NCBI GenBank assembly: GCA_017480145.1
Contig: JAFVBF010000040.1
Location: forward strand, 1-51,450
Length of the DNA: 51,450 nucleotides
Source: Bacteroidales bacterium
GTDB taxonomy: Bacteria > Bacteroidota > Bacteroidia > Bacteroidales > P3
Direction: 5' to 3'
A program made the translations under genes and the position numbers. Within the stretch, counting starts at the first letter, position 1. Each line of letters opens with the position of its first letter. Below are positions 35,787 to 44,660 of this stretch, piece by piece. Under the pieces are notes generated by a model. That model did no database searches, was not told where the DNA came from, and saw only the letters and a list, made by a program, of their open reading frames with translations.

Positions 35787-37241
35787 ATGAAGATTGAGAG
35801 CGATTATCAGAAGGTATGGGCAAGTTGCTTGGAAATCATCAAAGACAATTTGGGGAAAGAAAACGAAAACCAATTCAAAACATGGTTTGAACCCATTGTT
35901 CCCGTAGAACTTCGCGATAGCATCCTAACAATTCAGGTTCCCAGCCAATTCTTTTATGAATGGTTAGAGACAAATTTCATGGAGTTGTTAAAACGCACTA
36001 TCCGTGAAATCCTTGGTCCACAGGGTATGCTAAAGTATAGTATACTTGTAGATACGAGTATCGTTGGTAAGCCTGTAACGGTGCGGATTCCCTCTACGGG
36101 TGGTGGACAAAATACTCAGAATGCTCCAAGAGATGTTCCTTTTCCTACAGGTGTAGGTTCCAGTCGTGTTCCCATTAATCCTTTTGCACTGCCTGGCATC
36201 AAGAAGGTCAAGGTCTATTCCCAACTTCGAGATACGTACTCTTTAGATAATTTTGTTGAGGGTGAATGTAATAGACTGGCCAGATCAGCAGGTTTTGCTG
36301 TGGCTGAGAGACCGGGAACTACAGCCTATAACCCCTTATTGTTGCATGGCGGAGTGGGTTTGGGTAAAACCCATTTGGCTAATGCCATTGGACTAAAGAC
36401 AAAAGAATTTCATCCAGAAAAGACCGTCTTGTATGTTACTTCTGAGCAATTTATGCAGCAGTATGCCGAGGCTGGTCGCAATAATACAATCAATGATTTC
36501 GTGCATTATTATGAGATGATCGATGTACTGATTGTTGATGATATTCAGTTTTGGGCTCACAAAGCAGCGAAGACACAAGAGGCATTCTTCCATATATTCA
36601 ACCATCTACACCAAAGAAATAACCAGATAATCATCACTTCTGACAAGTCCCCAAGTGAGCTTGTCGGATTAGAGCCTCGTCTGATTTCTCGTTTAAAGTG
36701 GGGGCTTTCGGCCGACCTTCAAGCTCCTGATGTGGAGACCCGCATTGCCATTCTCAAACAGAAGTTACATAACGATGGCATCGAGATGCCCTATGATGTT
36801 ATAGAATACATCGCCTATAGCATCAATACTAATGTTCGTGAATTGGAGGGGGCATTGGTTTCCTTGATGGCTCAGTCCTCGCTGAATCGCAAACAGATTA
36901 CGCTTGATTTGGCAAAGCAGATGATTGACAAGTTTGTCAAAAATAGCGAACGTGACATTACAATTGATTATATACAGAAAATTGTTTGTGATTACTTCAG
37001 TCTGCCGGTGGACAGCATCCAATCGCGCACACGTAAACGCGAAATTGTCCAAGCTCGTCAGTTGGCCATGTATTTTGCAAAGAAACTAACCAAATCTTCT
37101 TTGGCAACGATTGGTATGCAATGCGGCAATAAGGATCATGCCACTGTGCTACATGCTTGTAAAACCGTGGCTAATCTGGCGGAAACCGATAAGACGTTCC
37201 GTTATTATGTGGAGGAGATAGAGAAACGTTTTAAAGACTAA
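35787..37241 (+). CDS. dnaA: Chromosomal replication initiator protein DnaA
   Basis: DnaA binds DnaA boxes and opens the origin. The ATG at 35787 (MKIESDYQKVWASCL) gives 484 residues; an in-frame TTG 9 bases earlier is less likely. Domain I is ~1-85, followed by a flexible linker ~95-135 and the AAA+ domain. In that domain Walker A GGVGLGKTHL is at about 188-197, Walker B is VLIVDDIQF, and sensor ITSDKSP is present. The C-terminal DNA-binding domain IV has the signature QCGNKDHATVLHACKT. It is followed by a flavin reductase gene after 38 bases. Confidence 0.97.
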   Translation: MKIESDYQKVWASCLEIIKDNLGKENENQFKTWFEPIVPVELRDSILTIQVPSQFFYEWLETNFMELLKRTIREILGPQGMLKYSILVDTSIVGKPVTVRIPSTGGGQNTQNAPRDVPFPTGVGSSRVPINPFALPGIKKVKVYSQLRDTYSLDNFVEGECNRLARSAGFAVAERPGTTAYNPLLLHGGVGLGKTHLANAIGLKTKEFHPEKTVLYVTSEQFMQQYAEAGRNNTINDFVHYYEMIDVLIVDDIQFWAHKAAKTQEAFFHIFNHLHQRNNQIIITSDKSPSELVGLEPRLISRLKWGLSADLQAPDVETRIAILKQKLHNDGIEMPYDVIEYIAYSINTNVRELEGALVSLMAQSSLNRKQITLDLAKQMIDKFVKNSERDITIDYIQKIVCDYFSLPVDSIQSRTRKREIVQARQLAMYFAKKLTKSSLATIGMQCGNKDHATVLHACKTVANLAETDKTFRYYVEEIEKRFKD

Positions 37242-37279
37242 CATGGCTCCTGCCAGGCGGAGTAGGCAAAACATACGGA

Positions 37280-37849
37280 ATGGGTAAAGTAGCCTTTAAG
37301 CCAGGAACAATGATATATCCCCTGCCAGCAGTGTTGGTGAGTTGTGGGGATAGCCCTGAAAATTATAATATTGTAACAATCGCATGGACGGGGACGGTAT
37401 GTACCAACCCGCCCATGTGTTATATTTCTATGCGCCATGAAAGACATTCTCATGGCATCATTATGCGTACTCGTGAATTTGTCATCAATCTTACCACCGT
37501 GCAATTGGCAAAAACCACGGATTGGTGTGGCGTACGGAGTGGTAGGGATTTTGATAAATTCAAGGAAATGCATTTGACTCCTGCACCAGCACAGATAGTC
37601 AAAGCACCATTGATAGCAGAAAGCCCTTTGAATATTGAGTGTCGTGTGGTCGACATCAAGCATCTCGGCAGCCATGATATGTTTCTCTCGGAAGTTGTAG
37701 CTGTAAATGCAGAAGAGTCGTTGATTGATAAGGGTACTGGGGCTTTCCAGTTAAATCACGCTTCTCCCCTTGCCTATTCACATGGAAAATACTATGGTTT
37801 GGGCGAAAAAATAGGTGGGTTTGGATTCTCCGTCAAAAAGAAGAAATAA
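37280..37849 (+). CDS. Flavin reductase family protein (FMN-binding)
   Basis: A 189-residue split-barrel flavin-binding protein. The opening KPGTMIYPLPAVLVSCGD and the FMN-contact segments NIVTIAWTGTVCTNPPM and SHGIIMRTREFVINL are typical of the family that reduces or binds FMN. The physiological partner is unknown. Homologues in Bacteroidales often stand near pyrI, but here the gene follows dnaA. It is followed after 17 bases by the 2-hydroxyacid dehydrogenase gene, so the two may share a transcript. Confidence 0.88.
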   Translation: MGKVAFKPGTMIYPLPAVLVSCGDSPENYNIVTIAWTGTVCTNPPMCYISMRHERHSHGIIMRTREFVINLTTVQLAKTTDWCGVRSGRDFDKFKEMHLTPAPAQIVKAPLIAESPLNIECRVVDIKHLGSHDMFLSEVVAVNAEESLIDKGTGAFQLNHASPLAYSHGKYYGLGEKIGGFGFSVKKKK

Positions 37850-37866
37850 CTTATTATTGTTGTTGC

Positions 37867-38802
37867 ATGAAGATTTCCTGTATTGAGCCGTTAGGCATAA
37901 ATGTTGAGCAATTCGAATCTTTAAAAGTTGAATTTGCCGAACAAGGCCATGATTTCATTTACTACATGGACAGAAAGGAAGAGGCTGAAGTTTTGGTAAA
38001 TCGCATGAGGGATGCAGATGTGGTAATTGTGTCTAATATTAAATTGACGGCTGAGGTTTTATCGCAGTGTTCCAGTCTTAAATTCCTATCAGTTGCTTTT
38101 ACTGGTTTGGATCACATTGATCTTGATTTTTGCAGACAGCATGATATTGCCGTTCAAAATGCAGCTGGTTATTCCACAACAGCCGTCAGTGAATTGGCGG
38201 TTGGATTAATGCTCGATTTATTGCGTCGTATTACGGAATTTGATTCCATAACTCGTAGAGGTATGGGCCGAGGACTCTTTTTGGGTCGAGAGTTGAAGGG
38301 AAAGACTGTTGGCATCATAGGAACTGGAGCTATTGGCATTGCCACTGCTCGCCTTTTATTGGCTTTTGGTAGTCGTGTGCTCGCCTATAGTCGCAGTCAG
38401 AGACAAGAGATTTCTGATTTGGGAATTCCCTATGTCTCTCTGCCGAATCTGCTTGAACGGAGTGATATCATCTCATTGCATATCCCGTTAAATGCAGCAA
38501 CACGGCATCTCATAGGCGAAAAAGAATTGGCTCTTATGAAACCAGACGCTTTGCTCATCAATACGGCGCGTGGCGATGTGATGGATATTGATGCAGTGGC
38601 GGAGGCTTTGAAGGATGGGCGAATTGCGGGAGTCGCTACTGATGTCTATGAACAGGAACCGCCTCTTTGCCTACAACATGTGTTGTTAAATGCTCCCAAT
38701 TGCATCTGTTTGCCACATGTCGGTTATGCCACACGCGAATCTTTTGATGTCCGAGCTGACATTGTCTTTAACCATGTCAAAGAGTGGTTAGGTGGCAGAT
38801 AA
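37867..38802 (+). CDS. D-isomer-specific 2-hydroxyacid dehydrogenase
   Basis: A 311-residue NAD(P)-dependent dehydrogenase. The Rossmann loop is GIIGTGAIGIATARLL (about 155-170). The catalytic trio is complete: Arg in NTARGDVMD, Glu in DVYEQEPPL and His in LPHVGYAT, in contrast to the Lys-type SerA in the same window. The substrate is a small 2-ketoacid or hydroxyacid (lactate, glyoxylate, hydroxypyruvate or phosphoglycerate type) and cannot be fixed. It converges with the thioesterase gene, leaving 10 bases between stop codons. Confidence 0.88.
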   Translation: MKISCIEPLGINVEQFESLKVEFAEQGHDFIYYMDRKEEAEVLVNRMRDADVVIVSNIKLTAEVLSQCSSLKFLSVAFTGLDHIDLDFCRQHDIAVQNAAGYSTTAVSELAVGLMLDLLRRITEFDSITRRGMGRGLFLGRELKGKTVGIIGTGAIGIATARLLLAFGSRVLAYSRSQRQEISDLGIPYVSLPNLLERSDIISLHIPLNAATRHLIGEKELALMKPDALLINTARGDVMDIDAVAEALKDGRIAGVATDVYEQEPPLCLQHVLLNAPNCICLPHVGYATRESFDVRADIVFNHVKEWLGGR

Positions 38803-38812
38803 AAGCGTAAAA

Positions 38813-39574
38813 TTATAAGAAAGAAAAAAGAGCTATGGCCGAAACACCACGAGGATTTTTTATTTGAAAACTGGTGGTGTTTTCTTCTTTATGACGATAG
38901 ATGGATAGTGGTTCTGCTGGACGGGTCTCTAATGGATAGTCTATCTGGAAGCATGTGTTATCAAACCGATGCTGTTGGAACTGCCCGTCTAAAGTGGCTG
39001 TATCAAAATAATCCGACATCAATTTTATATATTCTGCATTGTTTACATGCTGCGTATGGTCAATGAAAGAGTCGTTAGCCGGGATAATTGCGACACGTTC
39101 TGCATCTGCAAAATCACCTAATCGGAGCTTGTTGAATGATTCAACGGATGTTCCAATACTTTCGTGACTGGGAAATACAGCCATCAAATCTGTTATGCGG
39201 CAAACCTTTCGTGCCTGCATATCAATAACCACCCAATAGGTTGATGCCGAACATCTCAGATTCCCCTGAAGGTCATGCATCTGGAATTCACGGACAGCAA
39301 AAATTCCATTGGGCCCTCTTGACCATGTGGATACTGTCATTTCCTCACCCAGGGAGGGCATCTGGTGCATCTCATAATACATACGACTTAAGACCCATGC
39401 TTTTTGCTCTTTGATCAAGGCTTCGTAGCTGATGTTGGTACCATCTGTATGGTGTGCAGATGCCTCTTGAAAGATTCTACACAATCCCCATAGAGACAGA
39501 TGGTCTGTTCTATCGCAGTGATAGGTTTGTAATATTATTTTCTCTGTATGGATTTGAGTGGTGGTATGACTCAT
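38813..39574 (-). CDS. Acyl-ACP thioesterase
   Basis: A 253-residue double hot-dog thioesterase of the FatA/FatB-like bacterial group, releasing fatty acids from acyl carrier protein in the cytoplasm. The first hot-dog shows LWGLCRIFQEASAHHTDG and AWVLSRMYYEM. The second holds the catalytic-type HVNNAEYIKLM motif and the later CFQIDYPLE segment. The chain-length preference is unknown. It lies downstream of argS, with argS's terminator between, so it may be transcribed by read-through or its own unseen promoter. Confidence 0.88.
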   Translation of the reverse strand: MSHTTTQIHTEKIILQTYHCDRTDHLSLWGLCRIFQEASAHHTDGTNISYEALIKEQKAWVLSRMYYEMHQMPSLGEEMTVSTWSRGPNGIFAVREFQMHDLQGNLRCSASTYWVVIDMQARKVCRITDLMAVFPSHESIGTSVESFNKLRLGDFADAERVAIIPANDSFIDHTQHVNNAEYIKLMSDYFDTATLDGQFQQHRFDNTCFQIDYPLETRPAEPLSIYRHKEENTTSFQIKNPRGVSAIALFSFL

Positions 39575-39593
39575 TGTCTGTTAGTTTTATTCG

Positions 39594-39637
39594 AAAAAAG
39601 ACAGAAGACAGCGATTTGTAGAAGACTGCCTTCTGTC
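39594..39637 (-). terminator. Terminator of argS
   Basis: GACAGAAG (39600-39607) pairs with CTTCTGTC (39630-39637), extended by CAG/CTG across a one-base mismatch. On the minus strand it is followed by TTTTTTCG. It lies just after the argS stop. Confidence 0.75.
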
Positions 39638-39647
39638 ATTGGTTGGC

Positions 39648-41438
39648 TTACATCCGCTCGGGGACTTCTATGCCAAGGATTCCCATCGTGTTCCGTATAG
39701 CGATAGACACCGTGTTGCATAGTTGTACACGAAATGTTTTAAGTCTTATATTCTCTTCACGTAGAATGGGGGTGTCTTGATAAAAACTGTTGAAATTCTT
39801 ACATAATTCATAAGCATAGTTAGCCACTTGTGCTGGGCTGTAATTATCCGCAGCTTGGGAGATTATGGCAGGGAGGTCGTATAGGGAACGGACAACCTCT
39901 CGTTCCTTGGAAGTAAGTGTTAGATTTGATAGGCGTTGAGATATGTCAATTTTATGATCTTCAATGCCTTTGCGGACGATGCTGCGTATTCGTGCATGAG
40001 TGTATTGGATGAATGGCCCCGTATTGCCATTAAAATCGATACTTTCCTCAGGATTAAAGAGCATGGTCTTTTGAGGATCGACCTTCAGGATGAAATACTT
40101 TAAGGCTCCCAATGCTAAAATATGGTACAAATGTTTTTGTTGCTCCTCGGTTAAATCTTCATTCTTTCCGTGTTCGCGACACATATTTTCCGCAGTTACC
40201 TCCATTTCAGCGATAAGGTCATCGGCATCTACTACAGTTCCTTCTCGTGACTTCATTTTCCCATTGGGTAGTTCTACCATCCCATAAGAGAGGTGGTAGA
40301 CTTTGTCTGCCCAGTCGAATCCCAGTTTTGATAGAACTATTTTCAGAACCTTAAAATGGTAGTCCTGTTCGTTGCCGACTACATAAACTAACTGTTTCGC
40401 ATTGAACTCGTCGTGACGCAATAGTGCCGTGCCAAGGTCTTGCGTCATATAGACTGATGTCCCATCCCGACGCAGTAGTAGTTTTTGATCCAGTCCGTCG
40501 TTGGTTAGGTCACACCATACCGAGCCATCCTCTTTGCGATATAATACTCCCATATTAAGGCCGCGTTGTACTAATTCTTTACCCAGCAAATAGGTATTTG
40601 ATTCATAGTATATTTTGTCGAATCCAACCCCCATCTGTCGATAGGTTTCGTCAAAACCGGCATAGACCCAGTTGTTCATCATTGTCCATAGGTCACGAAC
40701 TTCTTTGTCCCCATCCTCCCATTTTTTTAGCATTTGCTGTGCTTCAATCATTAGAGGAGCCTCTCGTTTCGCCGTTTCTTCATCCATCCCATTCGCCATC
40801 AACTGACGGATTTCATTTTTGTAGTGTTTGTCGAACTCCACGTAGTATTTGCCCACCAAATGGTCGCCTTTAATACCAGAGTTTTCTGGAGTTTCTCCAT
40901 TACCATACCGCTGCCATGCCAGCATTGATTTGCAGATGTGAATGCCTCTGTCATTCACAAGATTAACTTTTTTTACGTTATTTCCGCTGGCCTGTAGTAA
41001 ATTGCTGACAGCCCAACCTAACAGATTGTTCCGTATGTGCCCTAAGTGAAGGGGTTTATTTGTGTTTGGTGAGGAGTATTCTACCACAATGGGGGCTGCC
41101 GACGGACTGGCAGATTTCAGTCCAAAAGATTCGTCATCTTTGTGCTGCATTACAAAGTTTCCCCAGTAGGTATCACTTACACAAAAATTCAAGAATCCTT
41201 TAATGACATTATAAGTCTCAATATCAACAACCCGTTCTTGTACAGCGGCACCTAATTCATTGGCCAAAACTTCGGGAGACCGATGTGCCTGTTTTACATA
41301 AGGGAATACAACAAGAGTAAAATCACCTACGAATTCCTTTTTTGTGTTCTGAAGAACGATGGATTCCGGAGTTGTTAATATGCCGTATAGGGTTTCTAAA
41401 GATTCGCTAATGGCATTTTGTAGTTGCTTTGCTATCAT
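39648..41438 (-). CDS. argS: Arginyl-tRNA synthetase
   Basis: A class I aminoacyl-tRNA synthetase charging tRNA-Arg, 596 residues, normal length. The N-terminal additional domain (~1-110) is followed by the HIGH motif as HLGH (131-134, in NKPLHLGHIRNN). The KMSKS loop appears in the relaxed form KMKSREG, common for ArgRS. The C-terminal anticodon-binding DALR domain ends in NTMGILGIEVPERM. A TATCTTTG box lies 19 bases upstream. Confidence 0.97.
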   Translation of the reverse strand: MIAKQLQNAISESLETLYGILTTPESIVLQNTKKEFVGDFTLVVFPYVKQAHRSPEVLANELGAAVQERVVDIETYNVIKGFLNFCVSDTYWGNFVMQHKDDESFGLKSASPSAAPIVVEYSSPNTNKPLHLGHIRNNLLGWAVSNLLQASGNNVKKVNLVNDRGIHICKSMLAWQRYGNGETPENSGIKGDHLVGKYYVEFDKHYKNEIRQLMANGMDEETAKREAPLMIEAQQMLKKWEDGDKEVRDLWTMMNNWVYAGFDETYRQMGVGFDKIYYESNTYLLGKELVQRGLNMGVLYRKEDGSVWCDLTNDGLDQKLLLRRDGTSVYMTQDLGTALLRHDEFNAKQLVYVVGNEQDYHFKVLKIVLSKLGFDWADKVYHLSYGMVELPNGKMKSREGTVVDADDLIAEMEVTAENMCREHGKNEDLTEEQQKHLYHILALGALKYFILKVDPQKTMLFNPEESIDFNGNTGPFIQYTHARIRSIVRKGIEDHKIDISQRLSNLTLTSKEREVVRSLYDLPAIISQAADNYSPAQVANYAYELCKNFNSFYQDTPILREENIRLKTFRVQLCNTVSIAIRNTMGILGIEVPERM

Positions 41439-41457
41439 GATGTATGTTTTTTAGGTG

Positions 41458-41465
41458 CAAAGATA
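41458..41465 (-). promoter_or_regulatory. -7 box of the argS promoter
   Basis: The minus strand reads TATCTTTG, a match to TAnnTTTG, 19 bases before the argS start codon. No clear -33. Confidence 0.45.
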
Positions 41466-41593
41466 CGTTTTTTTGCCATTATAGTCTTTCTGGGTCCGAA
41501 TACTATTTGTCAATTGGTTTGTAATCCTTGTACAATCAGTCTTCATGAGAGTTTGTGGTTGATAAATTCGCAAAGTGTTTTGGATATTATTGC

Positions 41594-41601
41594 TATATTT
41601 G
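41594..41601 (+). promoter_or_regulatory. -7 box upstream of the DUF3127 gene
   Basis: TATATTTG matches TAnnTTTG and lies 64 bases before the start codon. No clear -33 is visible. Confidence 0.45.
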
Positions 41602-41665
41602 CAAACTCATGCCTTTGGGTTCAGAAGGCCTTCAATTATGGAATAAATAACAAAAATACAATAGA

Positions 41666-42124
41666 ATGGAACTAACAGGAAAATTGATAAAGATTTTGCC
41701 GGAAACACGGGGCGAGAGCCAGCGTGGTCCGTGGGTGAGAGGTGGATTTGTTATTGAGTCCGATGGAGATTATCCTCGTCAAGTGGCTTTTACTACCTTC
41801 GGAGAGGATCGGTTGTCCATGGTACAGAGCATACCTCTTAACAGCCCTGTGATAGTGAATTTCACTATTGAATCGCGTGAATTTAACGAGCGTTGGTACA
41901 CTGATTGCCGTGCCAGCCGCGTACAGTCTTACGTTCCAGGGCAAATGCCTTCTACTGCCGCTGGCTATGGTTATCCACCAGTGCAGCCCATGCAGACCCC
42001 ACAGGTGTCGCAACCAGTGCCGCCTGTAGTTTCTCCTACACCGTTCGCAGCTGCTCCAACCCCAGCATCGACAATGCCTTCGGGGGCATCTATGCCTCAG
42101 TCTGATGATGACTTACCCTTTTAA
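41666..42124 (+). CDS. DUF3127 OB-fold protein with SSB-like C-terminal tail
   Basis: A 152-residue protein of the DUF3127 family. Residues 1-~88 look like an OB-fold (MELTGKLIKILPE ... GDYPRQVAFTTFGEDRL ... VIVNFTIESREFNERWYTD). Residues ~90-143 are a low-complexity linker rich in Pro, Gln, Ala and Ser. The last residues are SDDDLPF, closely matching the C-terminal peptide of SSB (DDDIPF in E. coli), which recruits repair and replication proteins. The overall plan (OB-fold, disordered linker, acidic hydrophobic tip) is that of single-stranded DNA-binding protein. DNA binding itself is an inference. The 5-formyl-THF cyclo-ligase gene follows after 3 bases. Confidence 0.85.
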   Translation: MELTGKLIKILPETRGESQRGPWVRGGFVIESDGDYPRQVAFTTFGEDRLSMVQSIPLNSPVIVNFTIESREFNERWYTDCRASRVQSYVPGQMPSTAAGYGYPPVQPMQTPQVSQPVPPVVSPTPFAAAPTPASTMPSGASMPQSDDDLPF

Positions 42125-42127
42125 TAA

Positions 42128-42673
42128 ATGGGAAAGCAAGAAATTCGTACACACATCAGGGCGGCTAAAAAAGCCGTCCCTTTTTTTGACAGGCAATCTC
42201 GTTCTGCCATAATAATGCAGCATGTGAGTCAGTTGCATGCATTCTCTTCCGCCCATGTCGTCCTCCTATATTGGTCTATGCCTGATGAGGTGCAGACTAT
42301 GGATTTTATCGATTTTTTCAAGGATGAAAAAGTAATATTACTTCCTTGTGTGGTTGGTGATAATCTGGTTTTAAAGCAATATTTGGGGGCTGAACTGATG
42401 CAAAAAGGAGAACAATTCGGTATTGGAGAACCCGTAGGAGACGCATTTGTTCAATTGGGCGACATTGATGTAGCCGTTGTCCCTGGAGTTGCATTTGATC
42501 GTTTTCGCAACCGTATGGGGCGGGGGCGTGGTTTTTATGATCGACTGCTGAAGAACATGCCGAATGCTTATAAGGTGGGAGTCGCATTTGATTTTCAACT
42601 ATTAGACTCAATACCTGTAGACCCTCATGATGTGTGTATGGATTGTGTGGTTACAGAAAGAGAAATTATTTAA
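42128..42673 (+). CDS. 5-formyltetrahydrofolate cyclo-ligase
   Basis: It converts 5-formyl-THF to 5,10-methenyl-THF with ATP, returning a storage folate to one-carbon metabolism. The 181 residues are typical. The N-terminal basic segment KQEIRTHIRAAKKAV and the late signature VVPGVAFDRFRNRMGRGRGFYDRLL (phosphate-binding and catalytic loop) are clear. It lies 3 bases after the DUF3127 gene and 11 before the tail-anchored protein gene, probably one operon. Confidence 0.94.
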   Translation: MGKQEIRTHIRAAKKAVPFFDRQSRSAIIMQHVSQLHAFSSAHVVLLYWSMPDEVQTMDFIDFFKDEKVILLPCVVGDNLVLKQYLGAELMQKGEQFGIGEPVGDAFVQLGDIDVAVVPGVAFDRFRNRMGRGRGFYDRLLKNMPNAYKVGVAFDFQLLDSIPVDPHDVCMDCVVTEREII

Positions 42674-42684
42674 AACTTGTATTT

Positions 42685-43209
42685 ATGCCGATGTTCTTTA
42701 CTCCAAAGCCAAGGCAGTTTCACTACGAGCCACGCTTCTACGATCCCGAAAAAGAGAAATGGGAAGCATTGAAAAAAAAATATGCTTCAGAAGAATCGTT
42801 AGAGGAAGCCACTGCTTTCGATGATGCCCTTGTAGGAACACAGGAAACGGTAGTGGATGACGATGATTTACGCTATTTTGAAAGCAAAATACATCGTATG
42901 GATCGTGAGTCTCAACGTAAGAGCTTGGGAATTAAGGATTTTTTTCAAAGGCGCGAAATGCCAAAATTCAACTACCAGCCGCGGTTTCAGAGTGATTCAT
43001 CCATGCTTGTCGGCCATACAGGCTCTAAGGATTCCTCTGATAGTGATGTTCAAACAAAATATAGCGATGAGGGGTGGCGACGGAACAATATTCGTATTCG
43101 TCGTCGATATAATATGGATGACCCAGAGTATATGAAGCCTGTTTCTGCCAGCAAAATCATGATGTACGTACTCTTAGCTTGTCTTTTGCTATACTGGATT
43201 TTGTTTTAA
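42685..43209 (+). CDS. Tail-anchored membrane protein, unknown function
   Basis: A 174-residue protein with the ATG at 42685 (MPMFFTPKPRQFHYEPRFYDP); the ATG at 42691 is possible. The first ~150 residues are highly charged and show a repeated RxFxYxPRF-type phrase: FHYEPRFYDP near the start and FNYQPRFQSD in the middle. A single hydrophobic helix (ASKIMMYVLLACLLLYWILF) ends the protein, so it is likely anchored in the inner membrane with the body in the cytoplasm. Related sequences occur in Bacteroidales without known function. No catalytic motif is recognised. Confidence 0.7.
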   Translation: MPMFFTPKPRQFHYEPRFYDPEKEKWEALKKKYASEESLEEATAFDDALVGTQETVVDDDDLRYFESKIHRMDRESQRKSLGIKDFFQRREMPKFNYQPRFQSDSSMLVGHTGSKDSSDSDVQTKYSDEGWRRNNIRIRRRYNMDDPEYMKPVSASKIMMYVLLACLLLYWILF

Positions 43210-43246
43210 TTATGCAGAAGCCGCATATTAACTTAGGCCGTTTTTG

Positions 43247-43254
43247 TATATTTG
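43247..43254 (+). promoter_or_regulatory. -7 box upstream of panD
   Basis: TATATTTG matches TAnnTTTG, 25 bases before the panD start codon. No clear -33. Confidence 0.5.
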
Positions 43255-43279
43255 CAGCTTCAAATCAAAATGACAGCTT

Positions 43280-43624
43280 ATGCTGATTCAGGTACTGAAG
43301 TCTAAAATTCATCGGGTTAGCGTTACCGAGGCTAATATGGACTATATAGGCAGCATTACTATTGATGGTGCATTGATGGATGCTGCCAACCTCATAGAAA
43401 ACGAACGCGTGGAAATCTATGACATTACGAATGGAGAACGTATCTGTACCTATGCCATACGAGGAGATGTCGGAACGGGTATTATAGGGATTAATGGTGC
43501 CGCAGCCCACAAAGTTCGTGTCGGGGATTTGGTCATTATCGCCTCGTATGCTACAATGGATTTTGAAGAGGCTAAGATATGGCATCCCACAGTCATATTT
43601 CCTAAAGACAATCATGTCCAATGA
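43280..43624 (+). CDS. panD: Aspartate 1-decarboxylase proenzyme
   Basis: It makes beta-alanine from aspartate for pantothenate and CoA. The 114-residue proenzyme is self-cleaved between G24 and S25 (DYIGSITID) to give the pyruvoyl group. The active-site lysine region (VLKSKIHRV) and [12 protein letters not shown] are present. The stop overlaps the start of the following membrane-protein gene by 4 bases (ATGA). Confidence 0.95.
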   Translation: MLIQVLKSKIHRVSVTEANMDYIGSITIDGALMDAANLIENERVEIYDITNGERICTYAIRGDVGTGIIGINGAAAHKVRVGDLVIIASYATMDFEEAKIWHPTVIFPKDNHVQ

Positions 43625-44640
43625 AAAAAAAGGCTGGAGACATACTCAAACTGGTCATTTTCCTGGGCATTGGAATCTTTTTTATTTATTGGTTTCTGCT
43701 AAAACTTGATGGTGAACAAAAGGCAGCCATTCTGGAGTCTTTCCGTGAAGCCAACTATATTTGGGTGATAGCGGCAATGGTCGTAAGCCTTTTAAGCCAT
43801 TGGGTACGAGCATTGCGCTGGCGTCTTCTCTATGAGCCAATGGGGTTGTTTCCAAGTCAAAATAATACTTTTGGCTCTGTTGTGGTGGCCTATATGGCTA
43901 ATTTGGCGTTTCCAAGATTGGGTGAAGTGGCTCGTTGCGCCACCATGCGGACTAGTGAACAGATACCCTTGGAGAAATCGTTGGGAACGGTGGTGACGGA
44001 ACGAGTTATTGACGTGTTGATGTTTGGTATAGTCATCTTGTTAGGTATGCTTATCATGTACAGTGATATTAAAGATTGGCTATATGACAGTTTGATAGAG
44101 AAATACGAATCCCTGCCAAGTATCCCGTTACTGGTAGCTGTAGTGATAGGTGGGGTTGTTTTGCTGATTATAGCCTATAAGTTGCTATGGAAAAGGTTGT
44201 TACACATTCTTTTTTTTCGGAAGATAGACGATTTGGTTCGTAGTTGCATTACAGGTGTCTCCAGTATTCTGCACCTTGGTGGGCATAATACGTGGCTTTT
44301 CATTGGTTACAGTTTTGCTATCTATTTACTATATATTCTTGGAGGACTGTTGATAATTCAGGCTTTCGAGGAAAGTGCTGGCCTTGGGTTGAAAGCGGCT
44401 TTTGCCATCTATTTGTTTGGTTCTGTTGGCATGGTGTTTTCTCAGGGAGGGCTGGGCGTTTACCCTGTCTTAGTACAGTGGGCACTAAGCCTGTATGCAG
44501 TTCCATTGACGACGGGAACAGCAGCTGGTTGGATGCTTTGGGGATCGCAGCAGGTAGTGGTAATAGTTGTGGGTTTTGCTTATTTGATATATTTCGCCAT
44601 GGCGAAACGTCGCCAGCATAAGTTGCCCAGTGATTTGTGA
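43621..44640 (+). CDS. Lysylphosphatidylglycerol synthase/flippase-like membrane protein (UPF0104)
   Basis: A 339-residue polytopic protein of the LPG_synthase_TM/YbhN group. About eight hydrophobic segments are visible, with the family phrases [38 protein letters not shown] and [15 protein letters not shown]. It matches the membrane part of MprF but has no soluble aminoacyl-transferase domain, so lysyl-lipid synthesis is not expected. A lipid-flipping or lipid-related transport role is inferred from the family. It is coupled to panD by a 4-base overlap and followed by trxB. Confidence 0.88.
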   Translation: MKKKAGDILKLVIFLGIGIFFIYWFLLKLDGEQKAAILESFREANYIWVIAAMVVSLLSHWVRALRWRLLYEPMGLFPSQNNTFGSVVVAYMANLAFPRLGEVARCATMRTSEQIPLEKSLGTVVTERVIDVLMFGIVILLGMLIMYSDIKDWLYDSLIEKYESLPSIPLLVAVVIGGVVLLIIAYKLLWKRLLHILFFRKIDDLVRSCITGVSSILHLGGHNTWLFIGYSFAIYLLYILGGLLIIQAFEESAGLGLKAAFAIYLFGSVGMVFSQGGLGVYPVLVQWALSLYAVPLTTGTAAGWMLWGSQQVVVIVVGFAYLIYFAMAKRRQHKLPSDL

Positions 44641-44660
44641 TTAATAAACAGAAATTCAAT

